DNA from: [Ruminococcus] torques ATCC 27756
GTDB lineage: Bacteria > Bacillota > Clostridia > Lachnospirales > Lachnospiraceae
Assembly: GCF_000153925.1 (NCBI RefSeq)
Contig: NZ_DS264358.1
Span: 1-64,000 of the forward strand
Length of the DNA stretch: 64,000 bases
Reading direction: 5' to 3'
The notes under the pieces were generated by a model. The model was given only the letters and a program-made list of their open reading frames with translations, had not been told where the DNA came from and searched no databases. How positions within the stretch are numbered: position 1 is the first letter of the stretch; every line of letters begins with the position of its first letter. Shown one piece after another: positions 27,957 to 37,596 of this stretch. Both the position numbers and the translations under genes were made by a program.

Positions 27957-28390
27957 ATATCTCTGCCTTTTCCGACTGCCTTTTTCATCCGCACCCGCGT
28001 TCCTTTCCCGAGTTCAGACTCTACTTCCACGCTGTCCATAAACGCCTCCATAAACGCAAATCCCATACCTGACCGATCCTGATCCGGTCTGGTTGTATAC
28101 ATCGGACACATTGCCTCCTCGATATTCTCAATTCCTTTTCCCTGATCGCACACTTCCACTGTAAATATGTTTTCTTCAATCATACATTTGATATATACTT
28201 TGCGTACTTCTTTTTCATATCCGTGGATAATGACGTTTGTCACAGCTTCCGACACGGCGGTTTTCACATCTGCAACCTCCTCTACCGTCGGATTCAACTG
28301 CGTCATAAACGCCGCTACCGCCACGCGGGCAAAGCCTTCGTTCGCCGACCTGCTGTCAAACTTTAATTCCATTTCATTTGCAGGTGTCAT
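27935..28390 (-). CDS. spoIIAB: Anti-sigma-F factor and serine kinase SpoIIAB
   Basis: This is a 151-residue GHKL kinase: N box EAVTNVIIHGYE, G1 box VCDQGKGI and G2 box RSGMGFAFMEAF are all present. SpoIIAB holds sigma-F inactive and phosphorylates SpoIIAA. The ATG overlaps the spoIIAA stop in an ATGA arrangement. The protein is intact and of normal length. Confidence 0.97.
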   Translation of the reverse strand: MTPANEMELKFDSRSANEGFARVAVAAFMTQLNPTVEEVADVKTAVSEAVTNVIIHGYEKEVRKVYIKCMIEENIFTVEVCDQGKGIENIEEAMCPMYTTRPDQDRSGMGFAFMEAFMDSVEVESELGKGTRVRMKKAVGKGRDIWTTQSL

Positions 28391-28701
28391 TCTTCTTCCT
28401 CCTCATAGATCTGCATTATTTTTGTCACCCCTGACAAAGTCAGTATTTTACGGATGCGTGCATTTGTATGCACCGCCCACACTTCTCCTCCGATCAGAGA
28501 AATCGTTTTATATCGCCCCATAATAACTCCGATACCGGAACTATCCATAAAATCTGTATTTTCAAAATCAAAGATCACGTATTTAATGTGATTTCGATCG
28601 ATTAGTTTATCTGCCTTACGCTTCATCTCCTCCGCATTATGATGATCCACTTCTGCCGGAAGATAAATCGTCAGACAATTTTCCTGTACCTGATATTCCA
28701 T
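28387..28701 (-). CDS. spoIIAA: Anti-anti-sigma factor SpoIIAA
   Basis: This is a STAS-domain protein of 104 residues with the phosphorylation site MDSSGIGVIMGRYK (Ser54/Ser55). Unphosphorylated SpoIIAA releases sigma-F from SpoIIAB in the forespore. The chosen ATG at 28699-28701 has AAAGGAG ten bases upstream; an earlier in-frame ATG at 28737 has none. The operon is expected to be driven by sigma-H; a GAATT-like -10 lies near 28720, but no good -35 is visible. A dispersed two-hairpin repeat ends about 48 bp upstream. Confidence 0.95.
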   Translation of the reverse strand: MEYQVQENCLTIYLPAEVDHHNAEEMKRKADKLIDRNHIKYVIFDFENTDFMDSSGIGVIMGRYKTISLIGGEVWAVHTNARIRKILTLSGVTKIMQIYEEEEE

Positions 28702-28748
28702 CGCTTCGTCGTCTCCTTTTCGGCATCTTAAATTCAAAAATCTATATA

Positions 28749-28840
28749 ATCACCGGAAGTGCCAAAAGGCACATTCCGGGATTGTAAGCAGTCGCCAAGG
28801 TCTCGGGCAAGCCCGGACTTTGGCTCGTTGCCTATACAAA
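28749..28840 (-). repeat. Two-hairpin dispersed element, copy A
   Basis: On the minus strand it reads T-tract, GTATAGGC, a first hairpin (GCCAAAGTC...GACCTTGGC with an inner CGGGC/GCCCG stem), GCTTACAAT and a second hairpin (CCGGAATGTGCC...GGCACTTCCGG, one bulged base). It starts in the T-tract of the terminator at 28838-28870 and ends just before spoIIAA. Confidence 0.8.
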
Positions 28841-28870
28841 AAAAGGACATGCCTCCCGGCATCTCCTTTT
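28838..28870 (-). terminator. Terminator of the TPR gene
   Basis: GGAGATGCC pairs with GGCATGTCC (one mismatch) on the minus strand, followed by seven T; it lies 14 bp after the stop codon. Confidence 0.85.
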
Positions 28871-28883
28871 CTTTCGTAATGTA

Positions 28884-30206
28884 TTAATTATTTTCATTTG
28901 TAATCTCATCAAGTCCGCTCTGAGCTTCTGCGGCATATTCCGAACCCGCGTATTTTTCTATCACTTTTTGGAAATAAACTGTCGCGTTTTCGTTATCTCC
29001 GCTTCCTTTATAAGCCTGCGCCAGATTCAAAAGCGCCTGCCCGTCGTTATATCCTTCGTTCATGAGCACAACTTTAGACAAGGGGTCTATCGCCCCTGCA
29101 TAATCACCTGAATTCAGCGCCTGTGTTCCTTCTGCTAATTTCACCTCACACGCTCCGGGATAAACGGCAGCCGCTATCTCATCATACTTGACCTGTCCTG
29201 TCTGTTTCAACGTGTCTCTGCTAATCCCAAGAAGAGCATCTGCCAATGCGGCGTCATCATAATCATTTGAAAGGAACTGCCCTTCCACACTCAGCAGTTT
29301 TTCATAGCCTTCCGCTGTCTTTTGTGCCAGCTCGGCATTCGCCTGCGCATCTTCGCCTGAAGCTCTGTAATTGTCAAGCGTCCGCGTCTGAGCGCTGACC
29401 TGCGCTTCTAACGACTTGATCTCGTCTGCGTATTCTCTCATCTGATCGTTCATCCGCTCAGATCTGGACTGATTCACGGCAGGCGCCACAAGAAACCAGA
29501 TGATCGCCGCTCCGATCGCCGCTCCGATAAAGATATTGGCAACCGCAAGCTGGGCCGTAACTTGTCTGAATCTGGAATGCTTCGGCTGTATGATCGTCTC
29601 GTTTCCAAAACTGTATTCAACCGCTTCTTCTTTCTTTTTCTCTTCTTTTGTTTTCTTTTTCCCCTTTTTTGTCAGCTCATGCATATACAAAAGAGTGATC
29701 TCATTCGTCGTGTCAAGTTTTCTCGCCGTCTTGATCGTCTGTCTCGCCTGAGAATACTGCCCCGTATGCAGATAGATCAAGGTTAAAAGCTGATACGCCT
29801 TTAAAAATGTCGGATGTGCCGCGATCACCTGTTTTAACTGAATCGCCGCCAGATCCTCCCCGTTTTGTCTGCAATATGTAAGACACTGATTGTATTTCTT
29901 GATCGCAAGATCGATCTGCTCAAGCTCCTTGGCGGACGACTGAACATTTTTAATGTAATAATCCGCAATGTTGTCCCGGGACTTTAAATTCTTGCTGATG
30001 ATCCATTCCACAAGAGCTTCCGGCACTTCTCCGATCCCATAATACACGAGACCGAGAAGATTTCTCGCGGCTATATTCTCCCTGTTGAACTGAAGACTTT
30101 TCCGCAAAGACATGATCGCTCCCGACATATCGCGGATCTTCGCCTTTCTCAGACCGTCGTTATACCAGTAGTTTGACTGATATACGATCTTTTTCGTATA
30201 TTCCAT
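28884..30206 (-). CDS. TPR-repeat protein with one membrane helix
   Basis: The 440-residue protein has N-terminal tetratricopeptide repeats (about 15-180, for example RNLLGLVYYGIGEVPEALV), a lysine-rich cytoplasmic stretch (KKGKKKTKEEKKKEE), one membrane helix (about 222-245), a coiled coil (about 250-300) and a second external TPR block ending in NENATVYFQKVIEKYAGS. It probably acts as a membrane scaffold; no enzymatic motif is present. It is followed by a strong terminator. Upstream on the same strand are a 44-residue ORF, folC, the LTA-synthase-like gene and valS, so it may be the last gene of that unit. Confidence 0.85.
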   Translation of the reverse strand: MEYTKKIVYQSNYWYNDGLRKAKIRDMSGAIMSLRKSLQFNRENIAARNLLGLVYYGIGEVPEALVEWIISKNLKSRDNIADYYIKNVQSSAKELEQIDLAIKKYNQCLTYCRQNGEDLAAIQLKQVIAAHPTFLKAYQLLTLIYLHTGQYSQARQTIKTARKLDTTNEITLLYMHELTKKGKKKTKEEKKKEEAVEYSFGNETIIQPKHSRFRQVTAQLAVANIFIGAAIGAAIIWFLVAPAVNQSRSERMNDQMREYADEIKSLEAQVSAQTRTLDNYRASGEDAQANAELAQKTAEGYEKLLSVEGQFLSNDYDDAALADALLGISRDTLKQTGQVKYDEIAAAVYPGACEVKLAEGTQALNSGDYAGAIDPLSKVVLMNEGYNDGQALLNLAQAYKGSGDNENATVYFQKVIEKYAGSEYAAEAQSGLDEITNENN

Positions 30207-30226
30207 TTATACCCACCATTATCTTT

Positions 30227-30361
30227 CTACTTCTTCTGATCCATTACCTGCTTTAACAGATCGGTCATATCCGTCAAGTCTTCCTGATAAACCGCATTTT
30301 CAATATCATCCACTTCAAGGCTTGGCTTGAATTTTTTTAATTCTTCTTCGTAATCCAGCAT
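30227..30361 (-). CDS. Small acidic protein, 44 residues
   Basis: The ATG at 30359-30361 is preceded by GGGGAGG at eight bases, and the frame ends with TAG at 30227. The peptide (starting MLDYEEELKKFKPSLEV) is acidic and helical with no membrane segment. It starts two bases from the folC stop and ends 20 bp before the TPR gene, so it is probably translated from the same messenger. The family is not recognised. The ribosome site and tight fit make it a convincing gene. Confidence 0.7.
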   Translation of the reverse strand: MLDYEEELKKFKPSLEVDDIENAVYQEDLTDMTDLLKQVMDQKK

Positions 30362-30362
30362 T

Positions 30363-31668
30363 TTATCTACCTCCCCGAATCTGGTTTTCCCTGCTGCCGA
30401 GATACCCCTCGATCATTCCGGTCAGATACAGCGACCCAAGACAGTATACATTGCCGCCTCTTCTGCTGCTCACCGCATATTCAAAAGCATCCTTCACCGA
30501 ACCGATCACACGGACGGGTTTGTCGGTGTACTTCCGAAAAACTACTCCCAGTTCGTCCGCCCGCGTCCCCCTCGCGTCTTCAATCTGCGTCACGATATAG
30601 CATGCCGCCTCTGTATGCTCACAGAGATATTTTATCATTTCTTCATAGTCTTTATCCCGAACCGCGGAAAACAAAACCGCATCTGCAAACCCGGCCTTTT
30701 CCACTGTCTCTGCAAACGCCTTGACCGCGCTTATGTTATGTGCTCCATCCACATATACTCCGGGCAGAACTTCTTCCATCCTTCCGCGCCATCTCACCGC
30801 CTCAAGAGCCTCTTTCCATAAATGCGGATGTCCGTTTTCTCCGAACAGACCACGCATCACCTCCATCGCAAGCAATGCGTTATGCGGCTGGTACAAACCG
30901 ATATTGTTCAATTTCCACGTGGTAGTTCCATAATAATCATTCAAACATGAAAATGCAATATGTTTGTCTTCGATTCCAAGAATTTCGTACGCATCTTTCC
31001 CTATTTTTTTACAGAAACTTCCGCGCTTTTTTGCTTCTTTTTCAATTACCGAATCGCTTTCTCCCGTCGTCTGCGCATAATATACGGGAACATGAGGCTT
31101 GATAATGCCCGCTTTTTCAGATGCGATCTTCTCCAACGTATCTCCGAGATACTGTTCATGATCAAAACCGATCGAAGTGATCACTGATGCCGCCGGAGAT
31201 TCCACGGCGTTCGTCGCGTCAAGCCTTCCCCCCAGTCCTGTCTCAAGAACGGCATATTCCACGCCGCTTTCTGCAAATGCAAGCACCGCCATACCGAAAA
31301 GGAACTCGAAAAAAGTAGGATGAGAAAGCCCTGCTTCTTTCATCTTGTCCACTGCCTGCATCGTTTCTTCAAATACTTCGAGAAATCTTTCATCCGAAAT
31401 CATCTGTCCGTCTATAACGATCCTCTCGTTGATCTTTACAAGATGGGGAGACGTAAAAAGCCCCGTTCGTTTCTGTTCCGAACGGAGCATTCCGTCCAGA
31501 TACGCGCACACAGAACCTTTTCCGTTTGTTCCCGCCACATGGATGATCCTCATTTTCCGCTGAGGATCTCCGAGCGTTTTCAGAAAAGCTTTCGTGTGTG
31601 CCGCATCATTTTTTTTTTGTAAATTTGGGAATGTCCAGTATATAGTCTACTGCTTCACTGTATGTCAT
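30363..31668 (-). pseudogene. folC: Folylpolyglutamate/dihydrofolate synthase, frameshifted at an A10 tract
   Basis: FolC adds glutamate to folates. The ATP loop IIHVAGTNGKGS, FTSPHLVKINERI and the ligase motif LETGLGGRLDATN are intact. The gene starts with an ATG at 31666-31668 that overlaps the stop of the upstream gene as ATGA, and it first encodes the normal FolC N-terminus ([16 protein letters not shown]). A run of ten A (31609-31618) then puts the frame onto TGA. With nine A the sequence runs on without break through DAAHTKAFLKTLGDPQRK into the ATP loop. The remaining intact frame (30363-31553) could give a 396-residue protein missing about 38 residues. A sequencing error, a true mutation, or slippage-corrected or phase-variable expression are all possible; folC is normally essential. 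Confidence 0.88.
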
Positions 31669-33863
31669 TTTTCTTTTTCTTCCTTCTCAACGACAAACGC
31701 CTGTCTGCCGTTTTCCGGCGCATCTTTTTCCGGCGGCATCTCGGTCAGCGTTCCGGCGTTATACTTATACGTCTTCGTCGTCCGAAACGTCGTATTGCTC
31801 GATCCGACCTGCGCTACCATGATCGTGTCTCCGTCGGAAAGTTTTGACTCTTTCAGATCCAGACGGGTGTTATTTAAAAACGTCGTCTTTTGCTTTTCCC
31901 CGTTAATAAATACTTTACTTTGTTTCGTAAAATTCTCTCCGTAAATACTGTATGTTTTATTATATTGTTCTGTCACCTGTGAGATCACGGCGTCTTTTAC
32001 GCCCATATACATATGGCCTTCTTTCATCGGAGAGCCTTCTTCTGCGTAAACGTACTGATCGCCGTACATGATATCGTACTGCAGCAGTTCCAGGTCTGCC
32101 AGATAATTTTTCGTATGGCGGCGCTGCTGATGATAGTTGAATACTGTTCCGGCATGGATATCCAGTCTTTCAAACACATCTGCCATCACCTGATATGCCG
32201 CTACGTTTCCGTCCTTTTTCTCTAACCCGATGTTATCCCATATAACATAATTTGTATTGTACAGATATCTGCTCTTTAGGTCTTTTGCTTCCAGATTCAT
32301 CGTCGGAAGATGATCGCCGTAGAACACAAGTACAGTCGGCTCGTTTCTTTCCTCCACGGCGCGTACGAGATCTCCGGCAAATTCATCCATTGCATGGACA
32401 AGATTTACATAATATTCCCATGCATTTCTTTCGCCTTCATCTTCCACGCCGCTTACAACGATCTCCGGATCTTCCAACACTTTTTCTGTCGGATACTCTC
32501 CGTGACCTTCTACGCTGACTGTAAACACAAAGTCCTGCCCTTCGGTCGTATCCATAGACTCCATAATATTCGGAACGAGAATATCGTCTGTCGCCCATCC
32601 TTTCGGCGTTGTCTGGAGTATATTCATAAACTCCTTACTTGTGTAATGATCAAATCCCATGTTGTTAAATACCTGGGCGCGGCTGTAGAAATTTCCTCCG
32701 TTATTATGAAGAGCTTCGGCGCCGTATCCAAGCCCTTTAAGGGCAGACGCCGCGCTCTCTAACGTACGAGTCTTTGCATATGTTTTATATGGGTATTCTC
32801 CCGGTCCGAAGAAACGCATACTCATTCCTGTGAGAACTTCAAATTCTGTGTTTGCCGTTCCCGCGCCGACTGACGGCACTTTAAAGTATCCGCTTGAATA
32901 TTCGCTGAACATTTTTCTCAAATTCGGGATCGGATCTTCGGAGAAGCGAAGCCACTCTACCTCTGTCGGATCGAAAAACGACTCAAGCTGTACGAAAATA
33001 ATATTCGGACGCTGTTCTTCCGATCTTCCCGTCGAACTTTTCGTCAGTTTTTCTTCTTCGTTGATCTTCTCCATCGTCTCTTTGCCATATCCTGTCGGCT
33101 CGTTGATCCCTGTATTAAACAAACTTGCCGAGAAGCAATACGGAAATCCATAATCTTCATATGCAAACGCAATGTTTCCGAAGTAATTAGAAATGACACG
33201 TTTGTCAATCGCCAGATTTGTCAGCGCCATACAGCCGACAAAGGAAGCGACAACTCCGCCAAGCGCGATCCAGCGGTGCATCTTTCCTGTGTACTGTCCG
33301 CCCCGTTTCCACATCGAAACGACCCATACGATCAAAGCGGTCACACCGATAATGATCATAATAAGCTCAAACGTGTTAAAATAATTTCCCGTCAACTCCA
33401 ATGCGTCTGAAAGGACTTTCAAATCTTGTGCATTAAAGGGGGTTACACGCTTCGTCAGCAGATATCCGTTGCAGATTCCCAAAAACAGCCAGAACACGCT
33501 GAGCAATATTCTTGTAAACACACGCCTTCGCACCAGATAAACGATCGTAAATGTAACGAATATCATGCATGAATTATACAAAAACACAAGCGGCGTTTTT
33601 GTAAGATACGCCCACGCCTCTCCAAACGAAAGTCTTGAGATGACTTCGATGAAAAAGTTAATGATACATGCAAGCAGAAACTGAAGCGGAACAGACAGCC
33701 GGTTCATCCACTTATAAACCGGCTGCATCTTCTTGGCGAACTTTCCATTGCGCCGTTTTTCCAAGATCATCTGCCTGCGTTCTTTCCTCTTTTTAAAGTG
33801 TTCCTTAATATCTTCTTTTTTCAGATTTCTGACTTTTGTAAAAAAACCTTTTATATTAGCCAA
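31665..33863 (-). CDS. LTA synthase-family membrane sulfatase
   Basis: This 732-residue protein has a basic cytoplasmic N-terminus, five membrane helices (about 55-245) and an external alkaline-phosphatase-superfamily domain (about 285-610): [13 protein letters not shown] (metal-binding Glu region), [14 protein letters not shown] (catalytic Thr), [10 protein letters not shown] and [13 protein letters not shown]. Such enzymes transfer glycerol-phosphate to make lipoteichoic acid or related polymers. The start is TTG at 33861-33863, overlapping the end of valS by 8 bp. The C-terminal tail of about 100 residues beyond the catalytic domain is unusual and lacks known motifs. Confidence 0.9.
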   Translation of the reverse strand: MANIKGFFTKVRNLKKEDIKEHFKKRKERRQMILEKRRNGKFAKKMQPVYKWMNRLSVPLQFLLACIINFFIEVISRLSFGEAWAYLTKTPLVFLYNSCMIFVTFTIVYLVRRRVFTRILLSVFWLFLGICNGYLLTKRVTPFNAQDLKVLSDALELTGNYFNTFELIMIIIGVTALIVWVVSMWKRGGQYTGKMHRWIALGGVVASFVGCMALTNLAIDKRVISNYFGNIAFAYEDYGFPYCFSASLFNTGINEPTGYGKETMEKINEEEKLTKSSTGRSEEQRPNIIFVQLESFFDPTEVEWLRFSEDPIPNLRKMFSEYSSGYFKVPSVGAGTANTEFEVLTGMSMRFFGPGEYPYKTYAKTRTLESAASALKGLGYGAEALHNNGGNFYSRAQVFNNMGFDHYTSKEFMNILQTTPKGWATDDILVPNIMESMDTTEGQDFVFTVSVEGHGEYPTEKVLEDPEIVVSGVEDEGERNAWEYYVNLVHAMDEFAGDLVRAVEERNEPTVLVFYGDHLPTMNLEAKDLKSRYLYNTNYVIWDNIGLEKKDGNVAAYQVMADVFERLDIHAGTVFNYHQQRRHTKNYLADLELLQYDIMYGDQYVYAEEGSPMKEGHMYMGVKDAVISQVTEQYNKTYSIYGENFTKQSKVFINGEKQKTTFLNNTRLDLKESKLSDGDTIMVAQVGSSNTTFRTTKTYKYNAGTLTEMPPEKDAPENGRQAFVVEKEEKEK

Positions 33864-36501
33864 GACCTACCATTCTCTCCTTTACTTGTGCGAGCATCTG
33901 CTCGTATTTCTCGAGTTTGTCCCTCTCTTCCTGAACTTTTGCCTCCGGAGCTTTGCTTACGAACTTCTCGTTTGCAAGCATTCCTTTCGCACGTTTGATC
34001 TCTTTGTTCAGTCTCTCTTCTTCCTTTGTAAGTCTCTCTTTTTCCTGCTCGAAATCCACAAGATCCTCAAGCGGCAGATATACGACCGCATCAGGAACTA
34101 CGATGGATACCGCATTGTCCTCTATTCCCTCTTTTGTGCTCTGCACGATGATGTCGGACGCCAACATAAGCGGCATTACCGACTGTTTAAATCCTTCAAT
34201 CGCTTTTGTCAGTTCTTCTTTTTCGCTGACGATGAATACGTTTGTTTTACGGTTGTTCGGAACGTCCATCTCCGCACGGATGTTTCGGATGCCTCTTGTC
34301 ACCGCTTTCACGCGTTCCATGACAAACTCATCCTGCGCAAAATTCCACTCTTCTTTGTATTTCGGCCACTCGGACATCATAAGCGACTCTTCCTCCGGAA
34401 CGAGCGCCCCGTAAATCTCTTCTGTTATAAACGGCATAAACGGGTGAAGCAGTTTCAATCCCTGAGCCAACACAGTTTTCAATACCCAGAGAGCGCAGTT
34501 TGCGGCCTCCGGAGCTTCCTCTTTGTGGTAAATACGGAATTTTGCCATCTCTACATACCAGTCGCAGAACTCATCCCATATAAAGTCATATACTTTCTGA
34601 ACCGCAATACCAAGCTCAAATTTGTCCATATTGTCCGTCACGTCTTTTGCAAGCGTATTCGCAGCCGATAAGATCCATCTGTCTGCCGGAGTAAACAGAT
34701 CATGAGACGGTTCGTCAATAATATTTTCATCCATATTCATCATAATGAAACGGGATGCGTTCCATACTTTATTGGCAAAGTTACGGCTTGCCTCAACTCT
34801 CTCATTATAGAAACGCATGTCATTTCCCGGTGCATTTCCGGTAACAAGAGTCAGACGAAGTGCGTCCGCGCCGTACTTGTCGATGATCTCCAGCGGATCG
34901 ATTCCGTTTCCTAAAGACTTACTCATCTTTCGGCCTTGTGAATCTCTTACAAGTCCGTGGATCAGTACTGTGTGGAACGGAGATTTTCCTGTATGCTCAT
35001 ATCCTGAGAATACCATACGGATCACCCAGAAAAAAATGATGTCGTATCCTGTCACAAGCACGTCTGTCGGATAGAAGTAATCAAGATCTTCCGTCTTATC
35101 AGGCCAGCCGAGTGTAGAGAACGGCCAGAGCGCTGATGAAAACCATGTATCAAGCGTATCTTCATCCTGTGTAAAATGCGTGCATCCGCAATGCGGGCAT
35201 TTCTCCGGAGCGTGTCTGTCTACGACAAATTCTCCGCATTCGTCACAGTAATATGCCGGAATTCTGTGTCCCCACCAGATCTGTCTGGAAATACACCAGT
35301 CTTTGATATTTTCAAGCCAGTGAAGATAAATCTTATCGAAACGTTCAGGCACAAATTTTAATTCTCCGCTTTTGAGCGCCTCGATCGCCGGTTTTGCAAG
35401 CTCTTCCATCTTCACGAACCACTGCTGTTTGATGAGCGGCTCAACTGTCGTACCGCATCGGTCGTGTGTTCCGACTGCATGTGTATGCGGAACAACTTTC
35501 ACGAGATATCCCTGCTCTTCAAGATCTTTTACGATTGCCTTTCTCGCCTCATAGCGTTCCATACCTGCGTATTTTCCGCCCTTTTCATTGATCGTAGCGT
35601 CATCGTTCATTACATTGATCTCTTCCAGATCATGACGTTTTCCTACTTCAAAGTCATTCGGGTCATGTGCCGGAGTGATCTTTACCGCTCCTGTTCCGAA
35701 CTCTTTGTCTACATAGTAATCCGCCACGATCGGGATCTCTCTGTTTACAAGCGGAAGGATCACGTTTTTGCCGATAATATCCTGATATCTCTCGTCATCA
35801 GGATGTACCGCGATCGCCGTATCTCCAAGAAGCGTCTCCGGACGCGTTGTCGCGATCTCAAGGAAACGGTCTGTTCCTACGATCGGATATTTGATATGCC
35901 AGAAATGTCCTTCCTGCTCTTCATGCTCTACCTCTGCATCTGAAAGAGATGTCTTACATTTCGGACACCAGTTGATGATCCTTGATCCTTTGTAAATATA
36001 TCCTTTTTCATATAATTTGATAAATACTTCTTCAACCGCTTTCGAGCATCCCTCATCCATCGTAAAACGCTCTCTGTCCCAGTCGCAGGAAATACCGAGC
36101 TTCTTAAGCTGATTCTCGATTGTTCCGGCATACTCTTCTTTCCACTGCCATGTACGCTCAAGGAATCCTTCCCGTCCAAGTTCTTTCTTATCAATACCTT
36201 CTTCTTTGAGCTGATTCGTAACTTTTACTTCTGTAGAGATAGCCGCATGGTCCGTTCCCGGAATCCATAACGCATTGTAGCCTTCCATTCTCTTATAACG
36301 GATCAGGATATCCTGCAATGTGTTGTCAAGCGCATGACCCATATGAAGTTTTCCGGTAATGTTCGGAGGCGGCATCACCGTTGTAAACGGTTTTCTGCTC
36401 CTGTCAACCTCAGCGTGAAAATATTTGTTTTCACACCACTTCTCATATAATTTTTCTTCGATCGCTTTCGGATCATATGTCTTTGCCAGTTCTTTGCTCA
36501 T
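33856..36501 (-). CDS. valS: Valyl-tRNA synthetase
   Basis: This is an 881-residue class I enzyme charging tRNA-Val: [15 protein letters not shown] (HIGH motif), the editing domain around [13 protein letters not shown] and [12 protein letters not shown] (KMSKS motif), with the C-terminal coiled-coil arm ([20 protein letters not shown]). AAGGA eight bases before the ATG is the ribosome site. It is controlled by a T-box leader (36784-37087), and the 280-nt stretch between attenuator and start codon holds two repeat elements. Confidence 0.97.
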   Translation of the reverse strand: MSKELAKTYDPKAIEEKLYEKWCENKYFHAEVDRSRKPFTTVMPPPNITGKLHMGHALDNTLQDILIRYKRMEGYNALWIPGTDHAAISTEVKVTNQLKEEGIDKKELGREGFLERTWQWKEEYAGTIENQLKKLGISCDWDRERFTMDEGCSKAVEEVFIKLYEKGYIYKGSRIINWCPKCKTSLSDAEVEHEEQEGHFWHIKYPIVGTDRFLEIATTRPETLLGDTAIAVHPDDERYQDIIGKNVILPLVNREIPIVADYYVDKEFGTGAVKITPAHDPNDFEVGKRHDLEEINVMNDDATINEKGGKYAGMERYEARKAIVKDLEEQGYLVKVVPHTHAVGTHDRCGTTVEPLIKQQWFVKMEELAKPAIEALKSGELKFVPERFDKIYLHWLENIKDWCISRQIWWGHRIPAYYCDECGEFVVDRHAPEKCPHCGCTHFTQDEDTLDTWFSSALWPFSTLGWPDKTEDLDYFYPTDVLVTGYDIIFFWVIRMVFSGYEHTGKSPFHTVLIHGLVRDSQGRKMSKSLGNGIDPLEIIDKYGADALRLTLVTGNAPGNDMRFYNERVEASRNFANKVWNASRFIMMNMDENIIDEPSHDLFTPADRWILSAANTLAKDVTDNMDKFELGIAVQKVYDFIWDEFCDWYVEMAKFRIYHKEEAPEAANCALWVLKTVLAQGLKLLHPFMPFITEEIYGALVPEEESLMMSEWPKYKEEWNFAQDEFVMERVKAVTRGIRNIRAEMDVPNNRKTNVFIVSEKEELTKAIEGFKQSVMPLMLASDIIVQSTKEGIEDNAVSIVVPDAVVYLPLEDLVDFEQEKERLTKEEERLNKEIKRAKGMLANEKFVSKAPEAKVQEERDKLEKYEQMLAQVKERMVGLG

Positions 36502-36588
36502 TCTTTTTTCCTTTCTTTGCTTTCCCTCATTTTATTGAACAAAGTGAGCAAGCCCACTTCAACTCTCCGCCCCTCATAAGTGAGGGGC

Positions 36589-36655
36589 TTGGCACTTTGC
36601 ACGCGCCAAAATTTCGGACAAACCCGACTTTGACCAGCCGCCGATACTCAAAACA
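36589..36655 (-). repeat. Two-hairpin dispersed element, diverged partial copy E
   Basis: On the minus strand it follows the hairpin AAAACAGTCC-GGT-GGACTGTTTT and then reads GTATCGGCGGCTGGTCAAAG, similar to the start of copies A and B. The second hairpin is lost. A separate 8-bp hairpin (GCCCCTCA/TGAGGGGC, 36569-36588) lies next to it. Confidence 0.5.
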
Positions 36656-36690
36656 GTCCACCGGACTGTTTTATCGCATGCTTGGCAACA

Positions 36691-36785
36691 ATCACCGGAA
36701 GTGCCAAACGGCACATTCCGGGATTGTAAGCGGTCGCCAAGGTCTCGGGCAAGCCCGGACTTTGGCTCGTCGCCTATACAAAAAA
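36691..36785 (-). repeat. Two-hairpin dispersed element, copy B
   Basis: It is nearly identical to copy A (28749-28840) and starts within the T-tract of the T-box attenuator. It is therefore transcribed as part of the valS leader whenever readthrough occurs. Confidence 0.8.
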
Positions 36786-36809
36786 CGCCCTTTACATCTG
36801 TAAAGGGCG
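36780..36809 (-). terminator. T-box attenuator
   Basis: On the minus strand CGCCCTTTAC-AGAT-GTAAAGGGCG is followed by six T. The antiterminator would use the T-box sequence just upstream. Confidence 0.92.
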
Positions 36810-37087
36810 AATTCTCCGCGGTACCACCTTATTTCATATATGCTGTCACACATATATCTCTCACATTCTATAACGGGAACTACTCCGGGATAACCTACTT
36901 CAATCGTTCAATCATCCGGTTCAGAAGCTACCTTCCATCATCCTTTTTCCGAAACTGCCTTTCAGCCGGATCTTCTTCATCTTTTGCTCAATCTCCTGCA
37001 AAGCTTCCTTAAATTCTCCGGGCAGTTCTCTCTGGCGGTTGGAATAATGTACTCCTCTTCATCAATACCTTTACCTTAAAATAACTA
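36784..37087 (-). promoter_or_regulatory. T-box riboswitch of valS
   Basis: The conserved T-box GGTGGTACCGCGGA is at 36815-36828 on the minus strand, directly before the attenuator. About 300 nt upstream the leader starts with the stem I signature GATGAAGAGGAGTA. An AT-rich stem III hairpin (ATATATG...CATATAT) precedes the T-box. A candidate specifier codon GUA (Val) is at 36896-36898, but the stem I fold was not computed. Uncharged tRNA-Val would allow readthrough into valS. Confidence 0.93.
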
Positions 37088-37093
37088 CCACAT

Positions 37094-37122
37094 ACTATAG
37101 ACATAAGCGCCGTATTTGTCAA
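37094..37122 (-). promoter_or_regulatory. Promoter of the valS T-box leader
   Basis: TTGACA (37117-37122) and TATAGT (37094-37099) are separated by 17 bases on the minus strand, a near-consensus sigma-A promoter immediately upstream of the T-box leader. Confidence 0.85.
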
Positions 37123-37151
37123 GATTTTTAGAGAATCTTAAGACTTTAACG

Positions 37152-37570
37152 CAACAGTTCAGCCATATAGTGTTCGGGAAGCACAAAACATGCTTGCATG
37201 TTTTTGCGAGCGGACATCTGTATGTGCTGAGCGCCTTTTTATGAGTAAAACAGTGGCGGCAGCCACAATAAGCACGCAGTGCGGTTTTACGAATGGCGCG
37301 GGCGGAACTGTTGCTCTCAACCAAGCCTGCCATACAGTGTTCGGGAAGCACAAAACATGCTTGCATGTTTTTGCGAGCGGACATCTGTATGTGCTGAGCG
37401 CCTTTTTATGAGTAAAACAGTGGCGGCAGCCACAATAAGCACGCAGTGCGGTTTTACGAATGGCGCGGGCGGAACTGTTGCTCTCAACCAAGCCTGCCAT
37501 ACAGTGTTCGGGAAGCACAAAACATGCTTGCATGTTTTTGCGAGCGGACATCTGTATGTGCCGAGCGCCA
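37152..37570. repeat. 167-bp tandem repeat array of a MITE-like element (family 2)
   Basis: The sequence beginning TGTTCGGGAAGCACAAAACA recurs at 37171, 37338 and 37505, giving two full 167-bp units and a partial third, essentially identical. The first unit is bounded by imperfect 13-bp inverted ends CAACAGTTCAGCC (37152-37164) and GGCGGAACTGTTG (37301-37313). Internal hairpins include AAAACATGC/GCATGTTTT and GTGGC/GCCAC. ORFs read through the array are by-products of the repeat. Confidence 0.85.
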
Positions 37571-37574
37571 GTCG

Positions 37575-37586
37575 CCCCCCCCCCCC
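37575..37586. repeat. Poly-C tract (C12)
   Basis: Twelve C residues lie at the break of the third tandem unit, ten bases before the end of the insertion sequence. Such tracts are prone to length change or assembly error. Confidence 0.8.
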
Positions 37587-37596
37587 ACCCGTAAAA

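Noticed and set aside
37152-37570. Possible CRISPR array
   Set aside because: Units of 167 bp are contiguous and identical with no variable spacers, and no cas genes are present.
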